Assembly (NCBI GenBank): GCA_019722365.1
Contig: JADFUC010000064.1
Span: 1 to 64,000 of the forward strand
DNA: 64,000 nucleotides
Direction of reading: 5' to 3'
Origin: Lithospermum erythrorhizon
Lineage: Eukaryota > Streptophyta > Magnoliopsida > Boraginales > Boraginaceae
In this document: one piece after another, positions 22,808-36,500 of the stretch
Layout of the letters: each line of letters begins with the position of its first letter
Position numbering within the stretch: position 1 is the stretch's first letter
Notes under the pieces: model-generated
The model's database searches: none
What the model saw: only the letters and a program-made list of their open reading frames with translations
Told to the model about the DNA's origin: nothing
Program-made: the position numbers and the translations under genes

Positions 22808-25800
22808 GGAGTGTTTAATAAAATTTCGTACTTAAGCAAGCAAGTGATAAATTAATGATAAATGAAGTTTAATCTGCAGCCCAATGATATTAAGAAGTTA
22901 TTGCTAATAGGTGTAAGAACAAGTAAGTTAGTTTAGAATGCATTACCTTTCTTGATGAATTAACTAAGTAATTTGTATCACCTTAATTTAGAGTACACAT
23001 GCACTCTTAGGAAGACAATTTATGAGTACACAAGTACTCATATAAATCATACAAGTACCAGTAGATTAGTTTAGAGTACATATGCACTATTCAATACAGA
23101 TTATATGAATGCTCATGTACTCACATAAATGAAATAATTGTACCATAAGAGTTGAAGATTTCAGAGTGTTAAAATATTTCTTTAGTTCACAGTATATAGT
23201 CTTTCAAGTATATCAAATCAAATATACTATTTTTGTTTGAGCTCCAACGATTGATCATGTCATCAATAAATGTATGATAGTCAATATGAGTGTTGTATTT
23301 TTATATTAATCAATTTTATCCTTATTTAAATAATTTAAGCACCTTAAACACAATAAATGTTTAAGCACTAGATCAAGAATTACTGAATAAAAAATTAAAA
23401 TAAAATATAATATATTTTTATGAAATAAAAACTAACTTCTCATATATTTTAAGCTTTAATTAGACCAAATATCTACGATGTCGTGGTAACACGAACCAGC
23501 TTGGTACTCGACTTCGAAACTGGAAGGTTAATTGAGTCGGATTGCAGTAATTTTCTTAACTCAACATTCAAAACAACCAGGTAGTTACCCAACATGATAA
23601 AGTGTCTACCTGACCGAGTAACATAGGACCCCTCGAAGTTGACTCATTAACACGGCAAAGGCTGAATTGAATCAAACACTCAATAGGGATAAAGTTCGAC
23701 TTGAATAACTCAACTCGAAATCGTGGTTTTATGGTTTGAACCAAATCTCATACTTAAATTATTAAATTAATAATATGTTTGAACATTATTAAATTACTAT
23801 AAATTCGTAATATATATTAACACATATATATCGGGTTTATTAAACAAAAATTTCTCAAATTAAGTGGACATCGAGGGGAACCCTGCAAGAGTTCGGCTCG
23901 ACTGGACAAATATTATATAAGGTTCGATTAGACATAAAATGCCAAAATAATATTTGACTCTATAATTATCAAACTGAATTCCAATTAGGTAGGGTTTAAT
24001 CTAGTTCAACTCGATGTACTAAGTCTTGTTCATTAATAAAACTCCTAAATTGTATAGAAAATATGCAAAACAAGAAGGCTAATAATATAGTCGGAGCATT
24101 TATATTTAGAGCAATTTTTGCTGAAAGGACATACAATTGTATCCCTAATTAATTAAGTGATTTCATTCATACTTAAATGAATCTCTTATTTTTTATATTT
24201 AATAAATTTATATATTGAATATTACCATAAATAAAAAGTAATTTGATAGTATTTGTTAAAATTGTCAAGATAAAGAGGAATAATATTATATTTAAATAAA
24301 AATTTATTCTGAATATAAGAAAAGTGTTCTAAAAGCCAAACAAGCAAGAAACATGACATGTAAAGAATTCCAACCAGGAAATATTTGATAAGAAATTATG
24401 ACTATGATATCATTATAGTACAATGTTATTAATCATTTCAATTTTCTATCTTAAGTTGAAGATAATGGAACCAAAATTGAAAAATAAATGCTGGTAACAA
24501 ATAATACACATGCACTCAAGGTAGAACTTTGAGTTCCATTTGAGTTCAGGGTTCTGTAGCACGAGCCATATGACTATCCATGGTCTTCAATCAATTAAGA
24601 CTTTGATACTATACACCTAATATCATTATACCCTTACCAAGTTAATGCACATTCATAATAAGTCCATCAATAAAAAATCACTTCTTAGTAGTTATAGTAA
24701 CTCTGTCCCTGCCTGAGTGCCTGGTCCTTATTAGAAGGGTTTCATTTTATTTGACCAACGATAGATGATCATTAAAATGATAAAAACTGGATGGTATAAA
24801 AATGTAGTTCAATCATGTTACTGTATAGCAAGTTATAGCATAGACGCAGTAAAATGATGTGCTTGAAAAAACAAGTTAGTCTCCTTTTGAGCTCCATTAA
24901 ACTAATGTGCACTAGTATATATATGCAATATTGTATATATATTTTTGGAAGGGGTGTAACTTATGTCTATGTATTAACAACGGCAAATAGAACAAAACCT
25001 TTTCATTTACTAAAATTTGAAATATTTTTAAGAGTATCAATTTCATGATGAACAATGTTGCAACTGCCTTTGCTGTGCTCATAAATGTGATTAAGAAAAC
25101 AACACCATATGCTCCTTAAATTTCATCACGAGCTAAAGGCTAAACTAACTGTCTAAAACAACACCATATTAAGAATTTTTATTTAGGTCTGACAAACAAA
25201 TTGGTTTTAATTACTCACTCATCAGAGCAAAGATTGTACACATTTTTTTTATAGTTCTAAACTTTCAAATTTTGGCTTTTAAATATATTTGTTTGTTGTA
25301 TAATATTTTATAAAAATATATCGATGGATAGAGATTGAAATATAGTTTTCGTTAGAGTGATATACAATACAAACAAAAATATCATGTCCAAAGTCAAAGA
25401 GGTATAATAAAAAGTCAAAAGTGGATAATCTTTGTGGGATAGAGGGAGCAGAAGATAAGTAAATTTTTTTAAAATATAGAGATAACAAATGAAACAATTT
25501 TTCAAAGAATGAATATTCTTTCTCTCGAGTCACTATTTAGTTGATCGTATAGAAAAAATTAACATTCGCTTTTCTTGATCATTTAATTTGTCAATACAAT
25601 ATTTTACGTTGAACTTTTAAAATTCTTTATCATTGGTTTATGCCCTAAGATTAAGATTACTTGTCGTTGGTTTATAATTTTCTCTCTTTAAAAATAATAA
25701 TTAATTATACTTTTAATAAAATAATTTTAGTATATGATCAGTAAATAGGGACGGGCAGTATGATTTATTGGGAGCTAAAGGCACTAAGCAATCAGCTGAA

Positions 25801-25816
25801 GCTGCTGGGATTTGAA
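22808..25816. other. AT-rich intergenic DNA
   Basis: No gene found. 22980-23130 has short direct repeats built on AGAGTACACATGCACT. 23460-24010 is less AT-rich, with repeated CGACTCGA-like motifs, and may be an unclassified transposon remnant, but no ends were found. Confidence 0.4.
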
Positions 25817-26169
25817 TTCATTTCACTCAATTATTAACGTGTTATTCCGTCAGCCTGACTTACGAATTGACAAATTTAATTAAAAAACGTCGAAATGGTT
25901 AAAACTAACTCCGTCGGGTATTTTAGTCAAAATAGTAACTTTTTTTGTGAAATGACAATTTGCCCTTAATGAAACTTACCAACTACTATGACACGAATAA
26001 GGAGGGGCAAAATAGTCATTCAGCGCGTGTGTGTATAGAGCTCGGGGTGATTTGATAAAATACCTCTACGAGGTTAGTGTTTTTACTTGACCATTTTACG
26101 TCGGGACAAAATTTGTCGGTGTCAAGTTGATTGATGGAATAGAACATGTTAATAATTGAGTAATGGAAT
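25817..26169. mobile_element. MITE with long terminal inverted repeats (MULE-type?)
   Basis: The left arm (about 25822-25945) and the reverse complement of the right arm (26168-26050) align over roughly 115 bases. Shared blocks include ACTCAATTATTAAC, ATTCCRTCA, GACAAATTT, AAATGGT, ACTAACTCCG/ACTAACCTCG and GGTATTTTA. Total length is near 350 bp with no coding capacity. Long TIRs of this kind are typical of Mutator-type MITEs; I could not confirm a 9-bp target duplication. Confidence 0.75.
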
Positions 26170-28197
26170 AAGCAGTGAAAGTTCGGTGATAGTTGAATGC
26201 GCTTTAGTCACTATTCTCATAAGTTTAAAGTGAAAGCAACCCTGATGCTCCTCAAAAGCACATGTTTTGCCTCCTTTAATTTCGGAAATTTCAACTAAAA
26301 TCACACAGCTAATCAAGTAGACTGATATGTTGACTCAGACATTACAAAACAACTTTGCAGTGTCATTCCATAATAAGAAGTGGTGGAGTTCAAGTAGATC
26401 ACGACTGTAATCACAATTTCCCCTCTGCTTCTAGTTTGTAACTTTGTATCATCATTATTATTGTTCTCATTTCTTGACTTCAGTCTACTTATATCACCAT
26501 GTGGTCCATTTGTTGTTATTAATGGGGGACACCCATAAGTTTAATCAATTCAGATTTGTTGTAATAATCAATAGATTGCTTATATTAATTTAAGACAAAC
26601 GAACCCTTAATAGGGTACATATATTATATAAGCGATCTAGCAATCCAAGTAGACAATAAACAATATTGAAATTTAATATAATATTTTTAAACAACTATAA
26701 ATGTCAAGGAAAATAGAAAGTAACTTACATTGAAAAATAACATGAAAGTACATTAACACATAATCAAAACGACATAATTTTAACAGGGATTTCAAAAAAA
26801 AAATTGATGATGCAGTTGCAACTCCTTACTTATCATTGGTCCGCCTAGGGTAGCCAAATAAATCAAATTTGGTAGGGGGAAATTTCTTTATTATGAAAAA
26901 AATGTATAATAGAACATACATATATATAAATTATAGAGAATATGCATGAGATGATACAATATTACACTCAATTCTAAAAGACTAAAAGACTGTCAAATTG
27001 TAAATTTTATATAAATAATTTTTAAAATTTTACATTCAAGTGTTTTTATACTTTTTATACATAGTACTCCATATAATATAATATTTGATGAAAATATCAA
27101 ATACTAATATTTTAATCTACTTCACTATTAATAATTTAATTCACTATTAACATGTCACTGAGTGCCAAATAATAATTACTTGCATGTGAGTTGTTACTCG
27201 TTAGGTTTAATAACACTTCAATTGTGGCAATGATTTCTTGATTTTTCTCACCTAACTCTTTATCATTCCCAAATCTTTTACTCATATTTACAAGATTGAA
27301 ACTTCAAGCTGACCAAGATAAGTGGAAATAACGGAATCTGTTCGCGAAAAGTAAAAGATTGAAAATAATGTTACGTAGTACTCGGTAGTAGTTTATGAAG
27401 TGACAATTGGAGATTAATATTCTTCTCATTTAGTGTTATACTCCGTATGTGTTTTTGTACGTACTGTATATGGGTGTCGATTTTGTTATTATGATCGTTG
27501 GAACAATAATCTTGTGTTTGTTAAAATATTTTTTTGTCGTATCAAATACTGAAAGAGTGTTTTGAGTAGTCTCATAGAACGTATAAGATTGAGTATATCA
27601 AGACATTAAAATGGGAGCAATCCTCCTCTTTTATAAAAGTGTGAGTTGTTTGCTTTCGTTCAACGTGCTAATTCTTATATTACCCTTATTATAATAATTT
27701 TTATTGATGGAAAAATTTATTTCTAAAGTTCTAAAAGGACTCCTATAACAATTCAATAATTAATAAGTCCTAATTTTTGCCTAAAAGTTCTATAACAATT
27801 CAAATATAGTTGGAGTTATCTACTCTCTTATAATATGTGCAAGAGTTTTATCACTTTCATATGTATGTTAATTACCATATCTTCATTATCAACATCTTCG
27901 TCCAATTATATAAAAAATACTCAACATCTTTACCAATACATAAAAGTGTTTGCTATAATACTGTCTTTGATTTTTTAATTTTATGATAACAATAAGTAAA
28001 TTTTATTTTAATGCAATGAATTAGTCTATGCATACTAAATTTTTTTGTATGATAATTATTCAATTATAAATTGAAAAATAATTTTTTCTAATCAAAAGTA
28101 CTATTACAGGAATATATCTAAATTATATATTATGTGATATTTACTGTCAATACATTTCAACAATTAATATAAAAAAAATGTTAAGTTACATATCTAA
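26170..28197. other. AT-rich intergenic DNA
   Basis: No gene, exon or transposon end recognised. Confidence 0.5.
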
Positions 28198-28445
28198 TAC
28201 TCCCTCGTCGATAGATTGTCAAGGTTTCAATTTGGATTTTCCACAATTCATCTTCAATTCAAATATTTTTATTTCTATTGTATAATATTTGCTGAAAATT
28301 ATCAAATAATAATAGTTTCAATGTACTTTAATATTGACATTAAAATTTACTCAAATCTTAATTATGTTTATGGATGAAGGCGTAAACGTTTGTTAATTTG
28401 GAGCACTTGAATCAAGGATGACAATCATTTAATATGAAGGGAGTA
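28198..28445. mobile_element. Stowaway-like MITE
   Basis: Starts TACTCCCTCGTCGATAGATT and ends ATATGAAGGGAGTA, so the ends pair as TACTCCCT/AGGGAGTA and both arms contain ATTGTCA-like sequence. 248 bp with an AT-rich interior, TA-flanked. Confidence 0.7.
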
Positions 28446-30030
28446 ATAGATTTGGATATTTTATTTCAAAAAATTTAATTTTTTTATTATAATATATAAC
28501 ATATTGGTTTTATGTTTAAATAAAAATATCTTTATCTATAAACTATAGATGCAATAATTAATTAGACTTAGTTAATATATGAAAAAAATTTAAAAAAATC
28601 AATCTTTCACATTTAATATTGATTAATTAGTATACTAAATAAGAATATATTGTCATAATAATACTTACAGTAGTTTTCACTCTATATATAATATAATGCA
28701 TCGATATTAGGTCTAAATACAGCAGAATCTAATATATTAGGTATATAATCAAGCTTTATTGATGAACATTCGGCGTAAAATCGATATCCTCGTATTCTAT
28801 TTGGACAAACCTTTGTGACCTTTTATATTAAAGTTGTTATTTATGTCAAAATTTTTAAAGTTCCATATCAAGTAATATTAATCACAATATATATTGAGGT
28901 TTGCTAACTTTTGTAGTATTCCACAAAGATATAGTTTTTAAAGAGACATGTGGTGGTGTCCATTGATTTTCAATATAACTCATTTGAATATTGCATTTGA
29001 GCAGACATCTAATGTGTGGCGCTTTTTGGCTATTTGCATAGCTAAAATTGAAATTTGTTCATAAAAGGTCTTGATATTATTCAATTTTGTGCAAATATTA
29101 TTAATTCAATCATCAATTAAAATATGGTAAAATGAATACATAAAATAAAATTATATAGTAGAACTATGAATAATTTATACTACTAATCAATTGAGAAGTG
29201 ATGTTTTCTAATAATAAATAAATAAGGTGCATTTTTATTAAAGAAAAAGTGATGTTTTCTAACAATAAATAAAATTACATAATGTGCGTTCTTTTATTAA
29301 ACCTTGAAAATGAAGAGGAGTATGGTAACAAAACTTTTAAATAAAGAAATTATAAGTGAGCATATAATTATGAACAAAATGAATTATAATATAAATCAAA
29401 AGTATAATTTATTAAATTCGTAATTAGTTAATACTTTTATTTATTATCTCGGTTTAAATGTTTCAAACATAAACCACGTACATTTTACTAGTTCTATTAA
29501 GTACCCAGGTTATGAAATCTATCTCAAGTGAAGTTTCTTCTGAGGCAAGCCGCCGCCGGGCGTGAATTAATACGTTGTACTAAACTAGGCAAACATCACC
29601 TTGTGTTATTTACATTTTTGAACAAAATTTAACTAATTTCATTTGTAATAGAGTTTGCGTGTTAGACTAAGTGTTATAGCTTTTTGATTAACACTTTGTA
29701 GGATTTACATATTACTTTCGTTTTCAAAATGATTTTATTTTTATAATAAAATAGGAGGGAAAGAGTGAATATTGATTTGTAGATAAATAGTTATGAAAAA
29801 GCGTAATTTAAAAAATAATAATATTGAAAAATGAATCATTTATCTATACGATACTCCTCTCTTTCTTCATTTTGATACAAGTGGACCAATTAAAAAATTT
29901 AAGACAAGTCTTAAAATTTAACATAATATTTTTCTTTCTTCAATTTAAGACAACAAATAAGATATTATTAAATGTTTTATTCATTTCAATAAAATATCAT
30001 TATAATAGTCTTTTTTTTGTTAAGTAATGT
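28446..30030. other. AT-rich intergenic DNA with a small tandem duplication
   Basis: At about 29196-29310, GTGATGTTTTCTAA followed by AATAAATAAA and a GTGC...TTTTATTAAA tail occurs twice in direct order. Otherwise no feature was recognised. Confidence 0.5.
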
Positions 30031-30720
30031 AGGGCTAACGTTGAGCAGCGAGAAGAACTTGACTTTGGCTAGAAAATCAAAATTTGAAACATCAGCCAGG
30101 GCAGAAACCTGATCTCGCTTCGCCAGGATTTTCCTACATCCGAAGTGCTTAGGTGCATTTGAGGAAACAAGCGATTCCCGGGATACAATGGTTAGAACCG
30201 ACGCTACTTTAAATATTTCCCCAAGTAGTGTTCGTGAACAGAGAAACAGAGTTTCGGCAGAAAATATTTTTGCTTTGTGAGTGGATGATTCGTTTTCTTG
30301 TGTGTGTTCTAGCCAGTGGGGGCGTTCAAATTATATAAGTAAGTGCGAGGGTGGTGATCGGTCACCCGTTTACTCTACTTATTAGCTTCTTAACTCTGAT
30401 GGTTAATAGTTGTAACGACCTCACAGATGCACTTCATGAATGTTATGCCTCTTCATCTCAAAAAGCGGTAGAAAGGGGAAAAAGGCCCAAACTCCGTATT
30501 ATTATTAATGTTATATTATCAAACCAAACTAATGAGCTATACTAGACCGGCTTACATGCACATAGAGCCTACAACATTCTCATGGGTTCACTTTTACAAC
30601 TTCCACTAAGAGTGAACCACTATATAAAGTGAATCATGATTAAACTCCATATCCCAATGTGGTATAAAAAGTCACACAAATTACATTCATTTTCAACAAG
30701 TAATGCATATATTAATTGAA
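30031..30720. other. Unclassified, less AT-rich block, possibly an old LTR fragment
   Basis: Base composition rises sharply at 30040 and falls after 30500. It contains no sustained frame. A stretch near 30650 (CCAATGTGGTATAAAAAGTC) resembles LTR leader sequences of plant Copia elements, but no paired copy or pol sequence is present here. Confidence 0.25.
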
Positions 30721-31073
30721 AATATTCCATACATTTATTTTATTGCTATCTAAAAGCATCGTGAGAAAATATCCCATATATTTATAATATCAAACAAGTT
30801 TACAAATACAACCAACATCGATTAAAAATCAAAATAAACTTCTGTGCGTTCTTGGTCTTTCATTCATCAATTTACGACATGATTCTCGGGAAACATGTAA
30901 AATTTCACACACAATTAGACACCATTGGCTGTCTGATCTTTTGAGAATACACACTACTACATTTGGTCTTAAAAGAATTGTCTTTCATTAGAAACATTAT
31001 TTATGTCAGATATTTGGTATTGTTTCATATTTGTTGTAATCCATCATATATATGGCGAAGATGGAGAGGTGAA

Positions 31074-31076
<3 letters not shown>

Positions 31077-31155
<79 letters not shown>
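31077..31155. repeat. (TA)n microsatellite
   Basis: About 78 bases of pure TA dinucleotide, similar in length to the one at 6260-6337. Confidence 0.98.
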
Positions 31156-31156
<1 letters not shown>

Positions 31157-31288
31157 CAATAAATCTTTGAGTTGATTTGATTATATGTTTATTATGAAAT
31201 GATAAAGAAGCGAATATAATTTAAATAGAATCCGCTTTATATAGTAAGTGTTATGCTTAGAAAAGAAGAATTTTTTTCAATTTTTTTT

Positions 31289-32109
31289 GGCCCCTGTACT
31301 ATCACGTAATTTTTAATTTATCCTCTAAACTATCAGTTCTTTTTAGGGATGTCTCATGTACCTATTATTTGAACTTTAAAAAGCAAAATGACTACTTTAT
31401 CCCTATCACTAAACTAAAGTATAAGGGATATATTTAAAATATTTTACATAATTAGAATAAAACCTCAACCACTTTTGACAAATCAACGATACTCACACCC
31501 AGTATTTCCACTAGCTTTCCTACGAACTCACCAACCACCAATTCTTCTTTATTAGCGCCCGCCTGCCTACACCCCCCGCCCTCCGTGTAAACTACTGAAA
31601 CTGCAAATGGCTGATTTAACCTTTGTACTGACTACATGATCCACCCCCGCCTCCCCACGAACTCACGTCGTCAGCCGACCTACGGCATGTGCGATCTTTT
31701 GAATAATCTTTCGGCATGTGCGATCTTGAATATGCAAAGCGAGGGGTCTGTCCGCTCGTTCAAGCTTGTAGTCCAGTATTCGTCAATTTTAAGCATAGAT
31801 TTCAGATCGAGAGGGATTTCTTTTGGCGGGGTGGGAGACCCAATGTGGTGAAAGTTCGGAAAAAGTTTAGGGGGAGGGTGAGGGGTAAATATATTGAAGA
31901 CTGTATCAGAAAAGTGGTGGTTGGTGAAGTCCGAGACCCAGGTGGGAAAGGAGTGAGGGTCAATGTCCAGAAGAAATGTGGGCACATGCAATTATATAAA
32001 ATATTTTAAATGTCAATACTATCTGGTTGCGTTAAGAATAGCAAAATAATTTTGTTGTTTAAAAGTTGAAATAACTAGGTTGACATCCACAAGTGATAGT
32101 TCGGGAGGC
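31289..32109. mobile_element. Non-autonomous TIR element, about 0.8 kb
   Basis: The left end reads GGCCCCTGTACTATCAC (31289-31305). The right end, read on the other strand, is GCCTCCCGAACTATCAC (32109-32093), with 13 of 17 positions equal. Ends with CCCCTGAACTATCAC-like sequence are common in plant DNA transposons. The interior holds a GC-richer block (31550-31990) with overlapping open frames on both strands but no recognisable domain, possibly captured DNA. Confidence 0.5.
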
Positions 32110-33539
32110 AGGGTGAAGTGCAGCGATGAGTGCACAGATAATTATCCTTTTTTTGATGATTTTAATTGCAATCAAACAATTAAATAGTGTAAAATTACTC
32201 CGTGTTTGGTGGGATTAAATTGTAGGAAGTGAATACAAATAATGTATAAATTATAATTTCAACAAAATATAGTGACCTTCATTCATTTTTAAATATTCTT
32301 CTCTTGTATACTTTTCCTCCCTTTTGTCTCTCCCACGGCAAAAATCATTTGACTAATTGTCGTCCAAACTTAGCAGCTAGGGAGTTATTAGTTGGACTTA
32401 TACTTCCAACAGAGCACCAAAAAACAATATAAATTAATTTATTTGATACTCCCTTAGTCTCTTTGTCACTTTCTTAAGAAATCCTCAAGTTATGTTTTTA
32501 GTTTGACCAATTCAGACTATAACTTACAATTATTGCTATTTTAATTGCAATTTAATTGAAAAATATGAATACTAATTTAAGAATAACTTTTTATAACAAA
32601 TTAAATTTAGTTCAGATATAATTTAATATAAAATAACATATAAATGTGATCATCGCATCTCCCTATCCATAATTTTATATCTAACACAACCTCCTGGTGC
32701 CTCTAAAGTTTGTTGACAAGTCACAAGTGGAGCCTGATGAGGAATTGAAAGTTCTCATGTTATAGAGGAGACTTGGTAAAACAAAACGTGCATAAGTATT
32801 ACTCCCTTAATCTCAAAACAATTGTCATTTTAATTTTCATGATCAAAATTATCGAACTTTAAAACTTTAATCAACACCCATTAATTTTATCTGATTCCAA
32901 TCTATTATATTAATAGTAAAACATGTTGATAATATTCCCTTCGTTCATTGTCAGGTTTAATTTTCGTTTGTTCTATAATTTTACGTTTTAATCTTGTTTT
33001 AATTCTTTCTTTATTAAAATTATCATATAGTTTCAATTAATTATTACTTTTCCTTAATCTATAAATGGCGATGTGACAACTAAAAAACAATGAGTATATT
33101 ATACAATCTTAAGAGTTAGTTTCATTAAAGGACTCATCTATTGTGTTTGATTATAATACTATATTTGAATACAACATATAGTCAAATACTCCGTATTTGA
33201 ATTAGAATAATGAATACTACTGAAGTGATATAAAAAATTAATACGTATATACTACTAACAAGATCATGGCTAGATGAGAGTGATAGAACAACAAATGACA
33301 ACTCTGCCATTAACAAAATCATACGGTCCACCATGGAACTGAAAGCTTGCCTACATTTTAACAGCAACCTTAAGGACCACAACATTGAAGAATGATCCTA
33401 CTGGAGTTGTGACATATAAGCCGAGATCATTTATAACTACAGAAAGAGGTAAGGTGGATGAAGATACAAAGTTACAATAAATGGTGCTTCACATCTCTTT
33501 GGCAGCGACATCGTTTAACGCTGTTCTAACCGGTGAGGA
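32110..33539. other. AT-rich DNA, 3' flank of the L15 gene, with Stowaway-like ends
   Basis: TACTCCCTTAGTCTC (32447) and TACTCCCTTAATCTC (about 32799) look like Stowaway left ends, but clear matching right ends were not found. The part next to 33540 should contain the 3' UTR of the minus-strand L15 gene. Confidence 0.4.
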
Positions 33540-36500
33540 TCAAGCTGAAGAGGCCTCGGAAGACTCAGCTGCTGCTCTTTTCTTGGCAAAATATTCATCT
33601 GCACGAGCAATGTTCTTTGCGACTGATGGCTTTACCCACTTCTTTCTGCCTGGTAGAACCGTTAATGAACATCCTGCAGCCGCGAGCTTTTCTTTTGCAG
33701 AGGTCGAGAAGGCACGAGCTTTCAAGTTAACCTTTACGCTAAGCTCACCATCACCTAAGATCTGGAGCATGGAGGTTAGTTAGTAGCTGATCGTTGATAA
33801 TTCATCCTGATTCAGCTGGCATCTTCCCTACCACAACCATCATGTCTATGAACAACCAGACAACTAATACTCCGTACTAATTCAAACCAATTTCAAGGAG
33901 CACATTAACTACATACAAAATAAAGAAGGGAAGTTGGATTGCTACTACGAAAGGTAGCTGAATAGTTCAATAAGAGTCCAATACTTTAACTGTTGGAACT
34001 CAGAAAAATATTTAATTAGAATTAACAAAAGGACATAAAAAAAAATAGTGTTAGCTTCCAGCCCTTTTGAGCATCGAAGGCACACTCACTACATCGTTCT
34101 CCTGCTTAACTAAAACTGATGCCACGTTTCAACTATTTTCCACACTTAAGAAGGAAAAAAACAGTTTCTAAAAGGTAGTTTAGATATACGCTAAAGATTA
34201 AAAAAAATTGGAAAAAAAACTACTACATTAGATTTACAAGCTAATATTGATAATAAAAACAAAAGAATAAAATATCTAGAAGCTGAGAGCACAAAATAAT
34301 AATGAAAGCTAAAATGAATGAATGATGCTTCTTATCTGAGAGAATTAAAAAAAATGGCATCTGATTAACTGCAAGAATCCGACTAGAAGGGTAATGGCTG
34401 GACTTTATTGCCAAATTAAGAAAAGAAACATATGCAAGAATACACAATGCTCCCTACTTTTTTTTTCAAGTCTTCTGCACTTGCTAGCGAAGGTGGATGG
34501 GAGTTCCACAACTTACTAGTGCTCTCTACATTCGAGAATCAACTATGCAGTGATCAAGTGGTGATACTATAAATGGTAGAAAACATTGAGAAAATAATCA
34601 TATTAAGTACAATATGTTTTGTTTATAATAGCATAAACATAAAAAGAAATCAAAGAACTGTATGACCATTTAAACCAACAGACCAAACAAGATCTCAAAA
34701 ACAACGTATGTTGAAAAGTTATTTTCTATAAGGCGCCAGACACTTGGTTAACTTGGCTAATCCAACTATTTTCACATAACTTAGGAAATGAAGAGTATAC
34801 TAATAAAGACAGGAAGTATTGATTAAAAGCATTCAACCTAGGATGTCTCAAGAGGTTTCGTCAACCAAAAAACAACCTTATCATTGTATAATTATGCACA
34901 GCTTGAGCAGCACTACTTTCCTTCAAGCAAGTTTCATTTTTTAGATATCAGTTCCAATTTTCTGAGGCATAGGTATTGCTTTGAAATGATATGATCACCA
35001 GGTAAAAAATGCACAATTATGGGTTGCATTGTTGGGAAGTGATGCGGCTGAGTTAGGTCTCTAGCTCAATCAAGTGATAGTCAAATACTCACAAGGCTAT
35101 GAATTTTTATTACTTCTAAAAGAGGTTAACAAGTTAAATTACTTTTATTCCAAAATAAAGAAGTAATTTATTATTACTTCTATAACTAACAGTAATGTAT
35201 TAATGTTTTACGTCAGAGAAATAATTACGAAGTATTACTTTCTAAAATAATGTTAGCTACTCCTGTATCTTGATAACGCATATGCTAATTTAAGGAGTGA
35301 AAATTGATAATCACCTTCAGAGGGAGCCTTCTTTCTCTTCCTGATGGGTTGATAATGCCTTTCTTCTTCAAGGATTCCAATGAAACCTCTTCACCTTCCT
35401 TAAAGCCTGCAGCTTCTATGTCCTTCAAATTGACTGGAACATATTTAGGCAGTCCAGCCTTCATACCTACGAATAAAGTAAATCATCCATCTCCAATCAG
35501 CAAGTAACTGTGGGATAATATAGAAGATCCCGCAAAGGTAGAAAGCTCCAATTTGACTCCTTAAAAGAGAATATTGGAATACACGTTGCATGAAAGACTT
35601 ACAAACTACGATATTTATACACAAGAAGAATATGCTTTTATGACAACTTAGTGGACTATCTAGCCATCTCGACCAGGCACGGGACTACTGCAGTGGTCCA
35701 AACATGCTGATATTTAGCATGATCACCTCTATATTTTCATATATGAATTTTACAATCTTGTAAAGGTATCTGGTAGCAAAACTAACAGCCATGAGATACG
35801 AGGTTACAAGTGGTGGAAACATCTTCTATGTTGCACAAATTAGACAAAAAACTGGGTTGAGTTTTTCCAAGGACCTCCACATAGTTGAAGCTTTTCCACA
35901 TAACTTTTCACTGTTAAAAATCGTACAATCTTGTGATGCACAATCGTATATAGATAGATACAGGCTACCATTCTCTAACAGTGAAATAATCAGATTATGC
36001 TGGTAACAAAGTTAAAAGGAATTGTTATTCCCTGCTCAATTCACATTTCTAGAAGGTTAGCCACAACAAGTAGCAACACATCTAAACATGCTCATCCTCT
36101 CAATTAATATTCACAATATTATCTTTACCAATTAATTACCTCCAGCAATTCCGCGCAACTTCGGAAGCCTCCGATACAAAGGCATCTGTCCACCTTCAAA
36201 CCCCGGTCGCACACCAGGACCAGACCTGGATTTCTGCCCCCTCATACCAAACCCACAGCTCCCTCCTTGTCCTGCAGCATGCCCCCTTCCTTTTCTCTTA
36301 GCTTTCTTTGTAGCCCCAGGCTGAGGACCCAAATTGTCAAGCCGAAGCCTAACCTTAGAACTCTCGAAACTGGTTGGGATTGGTGACGCTTGGGAGCGTA
36401 CTACTAATCGTATTCTTTCATTAACCTTTACATTACAGAGTTCATTTTGAAACACACTCCTCTTTATCTTTAAGTTTTGGACATTTCCCTTGAAATGTTT

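Noticed and set aside
23460..24010. Transposon with CGACTCGA-like motifs
   Set aside because: No inverted ends, coding sequence or second copy in the window.
32447..33000. Further Stowaway MITEs from TACTCCCT-like left ends
   Set aside because: Matching right ends with TA flanks could not be found, so no element was called.
35791..36006. 71-residue ORF between L15 exons
   Set aside because: It lies wholly in intron 2 of the L15 gene on the opposite strand and has no recognisable pattern.
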